Positions 27,008 to 34,880 of a stretch of 64,000 nt of DNA are shown piece by piece (the first letter of the stretch is position 1; each line of letters begins with the position of its first letter). The notes below the pieces were generated by a model. It made no database searches and was not told the origin of the DNA. It saw only the letters and a list, made by a program, of their open reading frames with translations. The stretch is taken from the NCBI GenBank assembly GCA_965229605.1, contig OZ245892.1:1426001-1490000 (forward strand). Reading direction: 5' to 3'. This stretch comes from G965229605 sp965229605. GTDB taxonomy: Bacteria > Pseudomonadota > Alphaproteobacteria > CBDDJK01. A program made the translations under genes and the position numbers.

Positions 27008-28378
27008 ATGGAACAAGAACTTGCAGCCGTGGTTGCGAAAGCAAACGTAACCAACACAATGTTCGCTGAAACCTACTATTATTTAACCATTCCACTCATG
27101 ATGATCATTCATGCCGGATTCCTCGCCTACGAAATGGGCGCAACCCGGGCCAAGAATGTCCTGTCATCTGGAATCAAAAACCTGCTGGCCTTCGCCTTTG
27201 TCATCGTCACCTTCTATTTCTTCGGATGGTGGCTCTATTGGGCGCTGCCAACCGGAATCGACTTCAGCATGGGGGCCTATGAAATCTCCGGCTGGGACTA
27301 TGCAAGCGCAATTGCCCTGCCATTCGGCGAATCAGCCGCCTATATGGGACCAAACCTCTCCGATAACGCCTCCGGCGTGTTCTGGGGAGCCTTCGCCCTC
27401 TTCGCAGCAACAACCGCCTCCATCATGTCAGGCTCCGTCATCGAACGTATCCAGACCGTGGGATTCGTGATCCTCGCAATCGTGCTTGGCTCATTCGCCT
27501 GGGTCGTCGCCGCAGCCTGGGGATGGCACGCAGACGGCTGGCTCGTCACCAAATTCGGCGTTCACGACTTCGGGGCCGCCGGACTCGTCCATGCGGTTGC
27601 CGGATTCTTCGCACTAGGCGCCCTCATTCACCTCGGACCCCGTGTCGGAAAATTCAACGAAGATGGATCAGCAAACGATATCGCTGGACATAATATGCCA
27701 TCAACCGTGCTCGGCCTCATGCTGATTATCGTCGGATTCTTCGGATTCCTCATGGCCTGTATCATCGTCCCCGGGGAAGCCTGGAGCTGGTCAGCAGCAA
27801 AAGGCGCAACCATCTATGGCACACCCATCACCCTCTCCGCGCTGGCCTTCAATATCGTCATGGCCGTCTCAGGCGGAATTATCGGGGCCTGGGTCTTCAC
27901 CAAAGACCCCTTCTGGATGATGTCAGGCGCACTCGCCGGAATCATTTCAGTCGCCTCCGGGCTTGATATCTACTTCCCCGGACTGGTCTTCCTGATTGCA
28001 CTGACCGCCGGGCTGATACTCAAACCCTGCGCAAATGTACTGGAACGCTGGGGAATCGACGATGCCGTCGGGGCCGTCACCGTCCACGGGACTATCGGCC
28101 TCTTTGGTCTGATTATCCTCGGGGTCTTTGCATCCGGCTATCCCGCCTTGTCCGGGGCAGAAGGCGTGCCAACGATCTCGCTGTTCGGGCAGATCGTCGG
28201 CGCGATTGTCTTCTTCCTGCTTGGCTTTGTTCCCGGCTACGTCACCGCCTTTATATTGAAGAAATTCGATATGCTGCGGGTGCCGGATCATATCCAGGTC
28301 ACCGGACTTGATCTTGTCAAAGTTCCGGCACAGGCCTATCCGGAAGGCTTTCCTGCTTCCGAAAAACCAAAAGCGTAA
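27008..28378 (+). CDS. amtB: Ammonium transporter, Amt family
   Basis: Conducts ammonium across the inner membrane. The 456-residue protein has about eleven transmembrane helices. The twin histidines of the pore are seen in DFGAAGLVHAVAG and AVTVHGTIGLFG, and the conserved Asp precedes the first. There is no cleaved signal peptide. A strong ribosome site (CCAGGAGGGG) precedes ATG 27008. No glnK is adjacent; instead a 57-residue membrane protein and trimethylamine monooxygenase follow. Codon choice is unlike its neighbours up to about 28070: TTC, ATC, GTC and GGA dominate, then it returns to the local style. Uptake of ammonium released from methylamines is the likely context. Confidence 0.95.
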   Translation: MEQELAAVVAKANVTNTMFAETYYYLTIPLMMIIHAGFLAYEMGATRAKNVLSSGIKNLLAFAFVIVTFYFFGWWLYWALPTGIDFSMGAYEISGWDYASAIALPFGESAAYMGPNLSDNASGVFWGAFALFAATTASIMSGSVIERIQTVGFVILAIVLGSFAWVVAAAWGWHADGWLVTKFGVHDFGAAGLVHAVAGFFALGALIHLGPRVGKFNEDGSANDIAGHNMPSTVLGLMLIIVGFFGFLMACIIVPGEAWSWSAAKGATIYGTPITLSALAFNIVMAVSGGIIGAWVFTKDPFWMMSGALAGIISVASGLDIYFPGLVFLIALTAGLILKPCANVLERWGIDDAVGAVTVHGTIGLFGLIILGVFASGYPALSGAEGVPTISLFGQIVGAIVFFLLGFVPGYVTAFILKKFDMLRVPDHIQVTGLDLVKVPAQAYPEGFPASEKPKA

Positions 28379-28390
28379 TCATCTAAAACA

Positions 28391-28436
28391 CCCCGCGCAG
28401 AAGGTCTGGCTCTATTGACCATGACCTCTGCGGGGG
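28391..28436 (+). other. Imperfect hairpin between amtB and the small membrane-protein gene
   Basis: CCCCG, CAGA and GGTC pair in order with CGGGG, TCTG and GACC, leaving small bulges and a 16-base loop. No T run follows, so it does not look like a terminator. It lies 12 bases after the amtB stop and could set differential mRNA stability or attenuate read-through to the downstream genes. Confidence 0.55.
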
Positions 28437-28476
28437 GCAAACAAAGAAGATAAACAAAGAAGAAAGGATCAGGATC

Positions 28477-28650
28477 ATGGGATTCCCCTACGATACAGCA
28501 AGCTGGGACGTTGTCAGCGAAGTCATGTTTATGGGATGGGGCGGCGCAATGCCCGGTCTCTATTCAACCCTTGGCCTCATTGCCTGTGCAGCCGTGCTTT
28601 ATTTTGGCAATAAATACGAAAAGAAACGCTACGATAGCCATAAGGAATAG
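28477..28650 (+). CDS. Small single-span membrane protein between amtB and tmm (57 aa)
   Basis: Not recognised. A 57-codon frame from ATG 28477 to TAG 28648-28650, with an AGGATCAGGA ribosome site just upstream. The protein begins MGFPYDTASWDVV, has one predicted hydrophobic helix at about residues 26-44 (MPGLYSTLGLIACAAVLYF), and ends in a charged tail (NKYEKKRYDSHKE). That layout suggests a single-span inner-membrane protein with the tail in the cytoplasm. It lies 98 bp after amtB and 39 bp before the monooxygenase gene on the same strand. A role as an accessory subunit of Amt or as part of an amine or TMAO uptake unit is inference only. Confidence 0.75.
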   Translation: MGFPYDTASWDVVSEVMFMGWGGAMPGLYSTLGLIACAAVLYFGNKYEKKRYDSHKE

Positions 28651-28689
28651 ACACCTCACGCAAGAGGTATCTTCAAAAAAGGGAGAAAA

Positions 28690-30030
28690 ATGAGCAAGAG
28701 AATTGCGATCATCGGGGCCGGTCCGTCAGGGCTGGCCCAGTTGCGCGCCTTTAAGGCCGAGGCTGAAAAAGGCGGCGCAATCCCCGAAATCATCTGTTAT
28801 GAAAAACAGGCCGACTGGGGCGGGCTGTGGAATTATTCCTGGCGCACCGGACTTGATGAATATGGAAACCCCAATCACGGGTCGATGTATCGCTATCTCT
28901 GGTCAAACGGCCCCAAAGAAGGGCTGGAGTTTGCCGACTATACGTTTGAAGAACATTTCGGCAAGCAAATCGCCTCTTATCCTCCGCGTGAGGTGCTGTT
29001 TGACTATATTGCCGGGCGCGTCAAAAAAGCAGGCGTGCGCGACTGGATTCGCTTTAATCACGTTGTCCGCGATGTGCGCTATCATGCTGATCAGGACAAG
29101 TTCAGCCTGATTGTCCGCGATTGCGTAAAGGACAGCGAAGCCACAGAACAATTTGATGAAGTGATCGTTGCCTCTGGTCATTTTTCCACCCCGCGCGTTC
29201 CCTATTATCCGGGATTTGAAAGTTTCAACGGGCGGATTCTTCATGCCCATGATTTCCGCGATGCGCTGGAATTTAAAAATCAGGACCTTCTGCTTTTAGG
29301 CACCAGCTATTCCGCCGAGGATATTGGCTCGCAATGCTGGAAATATGGCTGCAAATCAGTCACGGTTGCCCACAGGACCGCGCCTATGGGCTATAAATGG
29401 CCGGATAACTGGCAAGAGGTCCCCGCCCTTGTCAAAGTCGAAGGCAAGACTGCCTTCTTTAAGGATGGCACCCATAAAGAGGTTGATGCGATTATCCTCT
29501 GCACAGGCTATTTGCATCACTTCCCGTTCCTGGGCGATGACCTGCGGCTAAAAACAGCAAATTGTCTGGCCACAGCTGATCTCTATAAAGGCGTTGTCTG
29601 GGTCCATAATCCCAAACTCTTTTATCTTGGTATGCAGGATCAATGGTACACCTTTAATATGTTTGATGCGCAGGCTTGGTATGTGCGTGATATTATCCTC
29701 GGGCGCATTGCCGTTCCTGATAAAAAAGCGATGCTCAAGGATGTTGAAGACCGCGTTGCAGCCGAAGGGGCCCTTGAAGACGATTATGCCTGCATCAAAT
29801 ATCAGGGCGATTATGTTCAGGAACTGATTGGTGATACCGATTATCCGTCGTTTGACGTAGAGGCTGCAAATCAGGCCTTCTATCAATGGAAGAAACATAA
29901 AAAGAAAGATATTATGACCTTCCGGGATAATCAGTATGTCTCGCCCATGACCGGGACGATGGCCCCCATGCATCACACCTCCTGGGTTGAGGAGCTGGAT
30001 GATTCAATGGAAAGCTATCTTAAGAATTGA
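28690..30030 (+). CDS. tmm: Trimethylamine monooxygenase (flavin-containing monooxygenase)
   Basis: Oxidises trimethylamine to trimethylamine N-oxide with NADPH and O2. The 446-residue length fits bacterial Tmm. FAD site GAGPSG at residues 9-14; FMO signature FNGRILHAHDF at 179-189; NADPH site LGTSYSAEDIG from residue 203, which places a tyrosine at position 207, the position reported as important in a marine Tmm. The C terminus (SPMTGTMAPMHHTSWVEELDDS) is also like Tmm. A GGGAGAAAA ribosome site precedes ATG 28690. Neighbours amtB and the small membrane protein point to use of methylated amines as a nitrogen or energy source. Other FMO substrates such as dimethylamine, DMS or indole are possible. 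Confidence 0.87.
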   Translation: MSKRIAIIGAGPSGLAQLRAFKAEAEKGGAIPEIICYEKQADWGGLWNYSWRTGLDEYGNPNHGSMYRYLWSNGPKEGLEFADYTFEEHFGKQIASYPPREVLFDYIAGRVKKAGVRDWIRFNHVVRDVRYHADQDKFSLIVRDCVKDSEATEQFDEVIVASGHFSTPRVPYYPGFESFNGRILHAHDFRDALEFKNQDLLLLGTSYSAEDIGSQCWKYGCKSVTVAHRTAPMGYKWPDNWQEVPALVKVEGKTAFFKDGTHKEVDAIILCTGYLHHFPFLGDDLRLKTANCLATADLYKGVVWVHNPKLFYLGMQDQWYTFNMFDAQAWYVRDIILGRIAVPDKKAMLKDVEDRVAAEGALEDDYACIKYQGDYVQELIGDTDYPSFDVEAANQAFYQWKKHKKKDIMTFRDNQYVSPMTGTMAPMHHTSWVEELDDSMESYLKN

Positions 30031-30034
30031 TAGT

Positions 30035-31150
30035 TTAAAAGCTGACGCTTTGCTGAAATTGTTCAAATCGCCCCTCGCGGATTGACAGCCGTATCTGCCG
30101 CATCAAATCCTGATAAAATGTCAGATTATGGTGGGACAGCAAAACCGCCGCCAAAATTTCGCCAGAAATAACCAAATGGCGCAAATAAGCCCGCGAATAA
30201 CCCTGACAGGCCAGACAGTTGCACTCCGGGTCTATTGGGTCTGAATCATCGCTATAACGCGCATTGCGCAAATTCATCGGCCCGTTCCAGGTAAAGGCCT
30301 GCCCATTGCGCCCGGAGCGGGTCGGCAGCACGCAATCAAACATATCGACACCACGCGCAACCGCCCCGATAATATCGGACGGTTTGCCAACCCCCATCAG
30401 ATAGCGCGGCTTCTCGTCTGGTAAAAATGGCGTGGTCGCTGATAATGTTTCAAATAAAAGAGCCTGGCCTTCGCCAACCGCCAGCCCGCCAATCGCATAG
30501 CCTTCAAACCCGATATCCAGAAGACGATTGACCGAATCCCGGCGCAAATCGCTGTAAATGCTCCCTTGCACAATGCCAAAAAGCGCCCTGCCCTGCCGTT
30601 GCTCTTCCGATGCGCTCAAATAAGCCGCGCGGCTGCGCTTTGCCCAGCGCATGGATAAATCCATTGAATCCGACGCTTGCTGCCAGCTGGCTGGAAACGG
30701 CGTGCATTCGTCAAAAGCCATCACAATATCGCTTCCCAGATTCTGCTGAATATTGATTGACCGTTCCGGGGTTAAAAAATGACGGCTTCCGTCAATATGA
30801 GAGGCAAAGCGCACCCCGTCAGGTTCAATTTTTCGCAGCTTCGACAGGGACATCACCTGATACCCCCCTGAATCGGTTAAAATTGATCCTGACCAGTTCA
30901 TAAAACGGTGCAACCCGCCAAGTCTGCCAATGCGTTCATCACCCGGACGCAGCATCAGGTGATAGGTATTACCCAACAGAATTTGCGCGCCGGTTTGCGC
31001 AACCTGTTCTGGCAGCAGGCCTTTAACCGTGCCTGCCGTTCCAACGGGCATAAAGGCCGGGGTATCAATGACTCCGTGGCCCGTCTGCACCCGGCCCAGC
31101 CGCGCCTGCCCGTCAGAAGCCAAATGTTCAAAAGAAAAGGGGGAACTCAT
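30035..31150 (-). CDS. tgt: tRNA-guanine transglycosylase
   Basis: Exchanges guanine 34 of GUN-anticodon tRNAs for preQ1. The 371-residue protein has the DSGGYQ motif with the general-base Asp, the FDECTPFPAS block, the catalytic MFDCVLPTR nucleophile region (Asp in FDC) and the zinc motif CNCLACQGYSRAYLRHL with the later His. It overlaps queA by 4 bases (queA stop, tgt ATG). It converges on tmm with a 4-bp gap and no terminator is visible. Confidence 0.96.
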   Translation of the reverse strand: MSSPFSFEHLASDGQARLGRVQTGHGVIDTPAFMPVGTAGTVKGLLPEQVAQTGAQILLGNTYHLMLRPGDERIGRLGGLHRFMNWSGSILTDSGGYQVMSLSKLRKIEPDGVRFASHIDGSRHFLTPERSINIQQNLGSDIVMAFDECTPFPASWQQASDSMDLSMRWAKRSRAAYLSASEEQRQGRALFGIVQGSIYSDLRRDSVNRLLDIGFEGYAIGGLAVGEGQALLFETLSATTPFLPDEKPRYLMGVGKPSDIIGAVARGVDMFDCVLPTRSGRNGQAFTWNGPMNLRNARYSDDSDPIDPECNCLACQGYSRAYLRHLVISGEILAAVLLSHHNLTFYQDLMRQIRLSIREGRFEQFQQSVSF

Positions 31151-32307
31151 AATAGATTATCCTGCGACGAATCTTGCGGGCGTTCAATAAAACAGGCATC
31201 CCCATAGGAATAAAAACGATATTTCTGTTCAATCGCGTGCTGATAGGCCGCCATCACCACCGGCAAGGAATGAAAGGCAGAAACCAGCATCAGCAAGGTT
31301 GATTTTGGCAGGTGAAAATTGGTGATCAGCACATCAACGGCCTTAAAGTGAAAACCGGGGGTGATGAAAATATCGGTATAACCGGAAAAGGGCTGCACGG
31401 TTCCACTGATCGCTGCGGCTTCCAGCAACCGCAAAACCGTGGTGCCAAGGGCAACCACCCGCCCGCCGTTTTGACGCTGGCGATTGATCCGTTCTGCGGT
31501 TTTTTCATCAAGATCACCCCATTCTGCATGCATGCGATGATCATCCGTATTTGTCACTTTAACCGGAAGAAACGTTCCTTCGCCAACCATCAAGGTCACC
31601 GGGCAAAAAGTGATGCCTTTGTTTTCCAGCGATGATTTAAGCTCTGGCGTGATATGGAGACTGGCCGTCGGGGCAGCCGCCGCTCCTGCCTTAACCGCAA
31701 AAAGCGATTGATAATCAAGCCGGTCCTGTTCGGCAACCTGCAATGCATTCTGATCACGCTTGATATAGGGGGGCAGAGGCATCCGGCCTTTTTGCCACAG
31801 AAAATCCATCACAGAATTATCGCTCTGGTCAAACGAAAGATGCAAAGCTCCCGGCCCGGAGGCTTCAGACAGTTTTTCAACAACATTAGCCATAAGGCGG
31901 TCCTCTACTGGACCGGTTACAGGATCAGTCAGAAAAATCAATCGGTCTCCCGGATCAATGCGCTTTAAAGGACGGGCCAGCGCACGCCAAACTACCCGGC
32001 TATGATGGGTATGCTCTTTTTCCCGAACCGGGCCAATCAGCGTAATATCAACCATGGCTCCCTGATCACACTCACTCTGGTGCGGGCGCAACCGCCTGGC
32101 CGTTAAGCGACCGGGCAGGACTTTGCAGTCATTAACCAGAACCAGGTCCCCCGGGCGCAGCAGTTTTTCAATATCCCGCACCTTGTAATCGGACAAACCG
32201 CCCCTTGCATCGATATGGAGAAGCCCGGCGTCTTCTCGCGGGCTACAGGGGTGTTGAGCAATATAGTCAGACGGGAGATGATAATCGAAGAGATTGACCT
32301 TCATCAA
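31147..32307 (-). CDS. queA: S-adenosylmethionine:tRNA ribosyltransferase-isomerase
   Basis: Converts preQ1-tRNA to epoxyqueuosine-tRNA using the ribose of SAM. At 386 residues it is about 35 longer than E. coli QueA. The opening MKVNLFDYHLPSDYIAQHPCSPREDAGLL, the DLVLVNDCKVLPGRL block, and the C-terminal GYTDIFITPGFHFKAVDVLITNFHLPKSTLLMLVSAF signature are all seen. The extra length comes from insertions in the middle domain (about residues 95-190). It is coupled to tgt and follows a queuosine precursor transporter gene. Confidence 0.95.
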   Translation of the reverse strand: MMKVNLFDYHLPSDYIAQHPCSPREDAGLLHIDARGGLSDYKVRDIEKLLRPGDLVLVNDCKVLPGRLTARRLRPHQSECDQGAMVDITLIGPVREKEHTHHSRVVWRALARPLKRIDPGDRLIFLTDPVTGPVEDRLMANVVEKLSEASGPGALHLSFDQSDNSVMDFLWQKGRMPLPPYIKRDQNALQVAEQDRLDYQSLFAVKAGAAAAPTASLHITPELKSSLENKGITFCPVTLMVGEGTFLPVKVTNTDDHRMHAEWGDLDEKTAERINRQRQNGGRVVALGTTVLRLLEAAAISGTVQPFSGYTDIFITPGFHFKAVDVLITNFHLPKSTLLMLVSAFHSLPVVMAAYQHAIEQKYRFYSYGDACFIERPQDSSQDNLL

Positions 32308-32323
32308 TCACGCCGTATCTATA

Positions 32324-32917
32324 TCAATGTGGCAGGGGGCGGCGAAGCAAGGTCTCCAGGCCCAGACTAAGAAAGCGAAAAGCAGGCAGTAACACGGCAA
32401 CCATCACAAGCTTTGCACCAAGATCGCCAATCGCCCAGCCCATCCAGGGCAAGCCGGTTCCGGCGAAGGCAATCGAAAAGAACAGAACGGTATCCAGCAC
32501 CGAGGCACCAATTGAAGAAAAAAGCGGCGCTTTCCACCAGTCTCCGTTACGCAAGCGATGAAAAAGCGCAATATCCAGAAATTGACCGCACAGGAAAGCT
32601 GTCCCCGAAGCCACGGCAATGCGCGGGTCCGCAAAGACAAGCGACAAGACAACACCAAGTGCGAAACCGCTTAAGGCCACCTGCCGGGCTTTGGTGGGAC
32701 CGCCAATCCGGTTGGTGAGGTCGGTCACCAGAAAAATCAGCGGATAGCTAAAGGCTCCATAGGTCAGCCAGTCAGCCAGATTAACCTGGAACAACAGGAG
32801 TTCAACCGGATAGGCCACCAGAATATTGGAGATCACGATGACAATCGCCATCGCCAGCAAGGCCAAACCGGGCGCAAAAAAACGACCCGAATAAAATATT
32901 TTAAAGAAACTGGACAT
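32324..32917 (-). CDS. Queuosine precursor transporter (VUT/YhhQ family)
   Basis: A 197-residue membrane protein with about six predicted helices. YhhQ-family (Vut_1) blocks are visible: LVAYPVELLLFQVNLADWLTYGAFSYPLIFLVTDLTNRIGG, and CGQFLDIALFHRLR. Members import preQ0 or preQ1. The position just before queA and tgt supports queuosine salvage. The start ATG 32917 lies 14 bp downstream of the MlaA gene stop, so the four genes mlaA-yhhQ-queA-tgt could be one transcript. Confidence 0.88.
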   Translation of the reverse strand: MSSFFKIFYSGRFFAPGLALLAMAIVIVISNILVAYPVELLLFQVNLADWLTYGAFSYPLIFLVTDLTNRIGGPTKARQVALSGFALGVVLSLVFADPRIAVASGTAFLCGQFLDIALFHRLRNGDWWKAPLFSSIGASVLDTVLFFSIAFAGTGLPWMGWAIGDLGAKLVMVAVLLPAFRFLSLGLETLLRRPLPH

Positions 32918-32931
32918 CAGGCAACAAAAGA

Positions 32932-33918
32932 TCAGTTGGACGTCTTGTCGGCGTCAAACACCCCCCAATTATAAACCCCCTCACCAAGCTCGCCATCAAA
33001 CTTGGTGCCAAGCTCGGCATCAAACTCGGCGTCAAAATCAGAATCAAAATCGGCATCCATATCAAAATCAGCCCCATTCTGGTTGCCGACACCAAATTCA
33101 GGCGTGCTTATTGTCTCATATAAGCCGCCGCGTTGTTGATTGGTCACCATATCCTGACGATTTCGCATATACCAGTTGCGGGCCACCACATAATAGTCAA
33201 GCGATTGCTGCTCCAGCTGTTCAAGGAAGCGATAGGTGCCTGCTTCGCGGTTAATCTGACCAACAGAAACCCGGGCGATGGTAAAGTCCTGCTGATCAAT
33301 CCGGTGCGTTCGCCCGGCAGCTGCCGAGACCGGATCAATAACCATATCCCCCACAAAGCCAGCCGTATCACGCACGCTGGAAGGCCCCAGAAACGGCAGA
33401 ACAAGATAGGGCCCGCTGTCTATTCCCCATACCCCCAGCGTTTGGCCAAAATCTTCACGTTGCGGCGGGTTAACCGGCTTCATCACATCAAACAGGCCAA
33501 AAAAACCAACGGTTCCGTTGACAATGATGCGTTCAGTTGTTTTCCCGGCCCCTTTAAGATCGCCTTGTAAAATATTATTGGCCAAAACCAGCGGCGACCT
33601 TAAAAAAGTCATAAAGTCACTCACCCGGTCACGCCCGAATTCTGGCACCACCGCTTCATAGCCCTTGGCAACAGGGCGAAGAAAGGTTTTTTGCAACGCG
33701 ACATTAAAAGAAAAAATGCTGCGGTTGACGGGTTCCAGCGGATCGTTATTGGATTCTTCTTGCCTATCATCGCCAGAAGAAAAACCTGTGACAGGTTGCT
33801 CGTTCCCGGTTGAACGTTCAAGCTGGAGTGAAGAGCTGGCACACCCCGCCAATAGAAAAAGAACCGCAACGCCTGTTAAAAGCGACAGTTTTCCTGTTAT
33901 ATCAAGCGATATTCTCAT
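32932..33918 (-). CDS. mlaA: MlaA (VacJ) family outer-membrane lipoprotein with acidic tail
   Basis: Part of the Mla pathway that removes misplaced phospholipids from the outer leaflet of the outer membrane. A 328-residue lipoprotein with lipobox LLAGC (Cys26). VacJ blocks: DPLEPVNRSIFSFNVALQ, SFLGPSSVRDTAGFVGDMVIDP. After the conserved domain the protein has a low-complexity acidic tail at about residues 283-312 built of DFD, DAE and DGE units, which is not part of the family core. The mlaBCDEF genes are not adjacent. Confidence 0.9.
   Translation of the reverse strand: MRISLDITGKLSLLTGVAVLFLLAGCASSSLQLERSTGNEQPVTGFSSGDDRQEESNNDPLEPVNRSIFSFNVALQKTFLRPVAKGYEAVVPEFGRDRVSDFMTFLRSPLVLANNILQGDLKGAGKTTERIIVNGTVGFFGLFDVMKPVNPPQREDFGQTLGVWGIDSGPYLVLPFLGPSSVRDTAGFVGDMVIDPVSAAAGRTHRIDQQDFTIARVSVGQINREAGTYRFLEQLEQQSLDYYVVARNWYMRNRQDMVTNQQRGGLYETISTPEFGVGNQNGADFDMDADFDSDFDAEFDAELGTKFDGELGEGVYNWGVFDADKTSN
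32983..33072. repeat. Degenerate tandem repeat encoding the acidic MlaA tail
   Basis: Short units of six to nine bases (variants of ATCAAA, CTCGGC, GTCAAA on the plus strand) repeat through this span and encode the DFD/DAE stretch of MlaA on the minus strand. Such repeats are prone to length change by slippage. Confidence 0.6.
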
Positions 33919-34031
33919 GCTGTGTACATAACAAATTCATCAAAACAGGCAAGTAAATAGTAAAGCCTCTGCTTGCAAAAACGGGTGGATGATGGAAAAT
34001 CAGGCCATCATCATTATTCTGGAGAAAACCA

Positions 34032-34817
34032 ATGCAAGAATCGCCCCTTCAGCTTAAAAAAGACGGCACAATATTGGAAGTTACGCTTGATCGGCCCAAG
34101 GCCAATGCGGTTGATCTGGCGACCAGCCGTCAGATGGGAGAATGTTTTCAGTCCTTTCGCGATGACCCAGGCTTGCGGGTTGCGATCTTCCGGGCGGCTG
34201 GAGAGAAATTTTTCTCGGCTGGCTGGGATTTAAAAGCCGCCGCTGATGGCGATGCCGTTGACGGGGATTATGGCATTGGCGGTTTTGGCGGACTTCAGGA
34301 ACTGGCCGGGTTGAATAAACCTGTGATCTGTGCAGTCAATGGTATTTGCTGCGGCGGCGGGCTGGAAATGGCTCTGGCCTGCGATTTGATTTTGGCATCA
34401 GACACCGCCAGTTTTGCTCTGCCAGAAATCAGGTCAGGTACGGTCGCCGATGCCGCTTCAATCAAATTGCCAAAGCGTATTCCCTATCATGTGGCCATGG
34501 ACCTGTTGATGACCGGTCGCTGGTTTGATGCCGAAGAAGCCTTGGGTTGGGGGCTGATTAAAGAAATTGTAGTGCCAGACCAATTACGCGCAAGGGCCTG
34601 GGAGCTGGCCCGGCAGATTGCAGACGGCCCCCCGCTGGTGATGGCGGCGATCAAGGAAATCGTCCGTGAGGCAGAAAATCAACGCTTTCAGGATATTATG
34701 AACCGTGTAACCAAACGGCAACTGCCAACGGTTGACCGGCTTTATGGCTCGGAAGACCAGCTGGAAGGCGCACGGGCTTTTGCAGAAGGACGCGATCCGG
34801 TCTGGAAAGGCGTTTAA
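34032..34817 (+). CDS. Enoyl-CoA hydratase/isomerase family protein, carnitinyl-CoA dehydratase (CaiD)-like
   Basis: A 261-residue crotonase. The oxyanion-hole blocks FFSAGWDLKA and NGICCGGGLEMALACDL and the active-site glutamates (GLEMALACDL and LPEIRSGT) are intact. FSAGWDLKAAADGD and the C-terminal GSEDQLEGARAFAEGRDPVWKG resemble CaiD, which hydrates crotonobetainyl-CoA to carnitinyl-CoA. No caiB, caiC or carnitine transporter is nearby, so the substrate assignment is tentative. A GGAGAAAA ribosome site precedes ATG 34032. Confidence 0.8.
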   Translation: MQESPLQLKKDGTILEVTLDRPKANAVDLATSRQMGECFQSFRDDPGLRVAIFRAAGEKFFSAGWDLKAAADGDAVDGDYGIGGFGGLQELAGLNKPVICAVNGICCGGGLEMALACDLILASDTASFALPEIRSGTVADAASIKLPKRIPYHVAMDLLMTGRWFDAEEALGWGLIKEIVVPDQLRARAWELARQIADGPPLVMAAIKEIVREAENQRFQDIMNRVTKRQLPTVDRLYGSEDQLEGARAFAEGRDPVWKGV

Positions 34818-34880
34818 ACCTCGCACAAAATATTTACCCTTAACGTAACATCAAGCCCGCTTGCGCGAATACTATTTATC

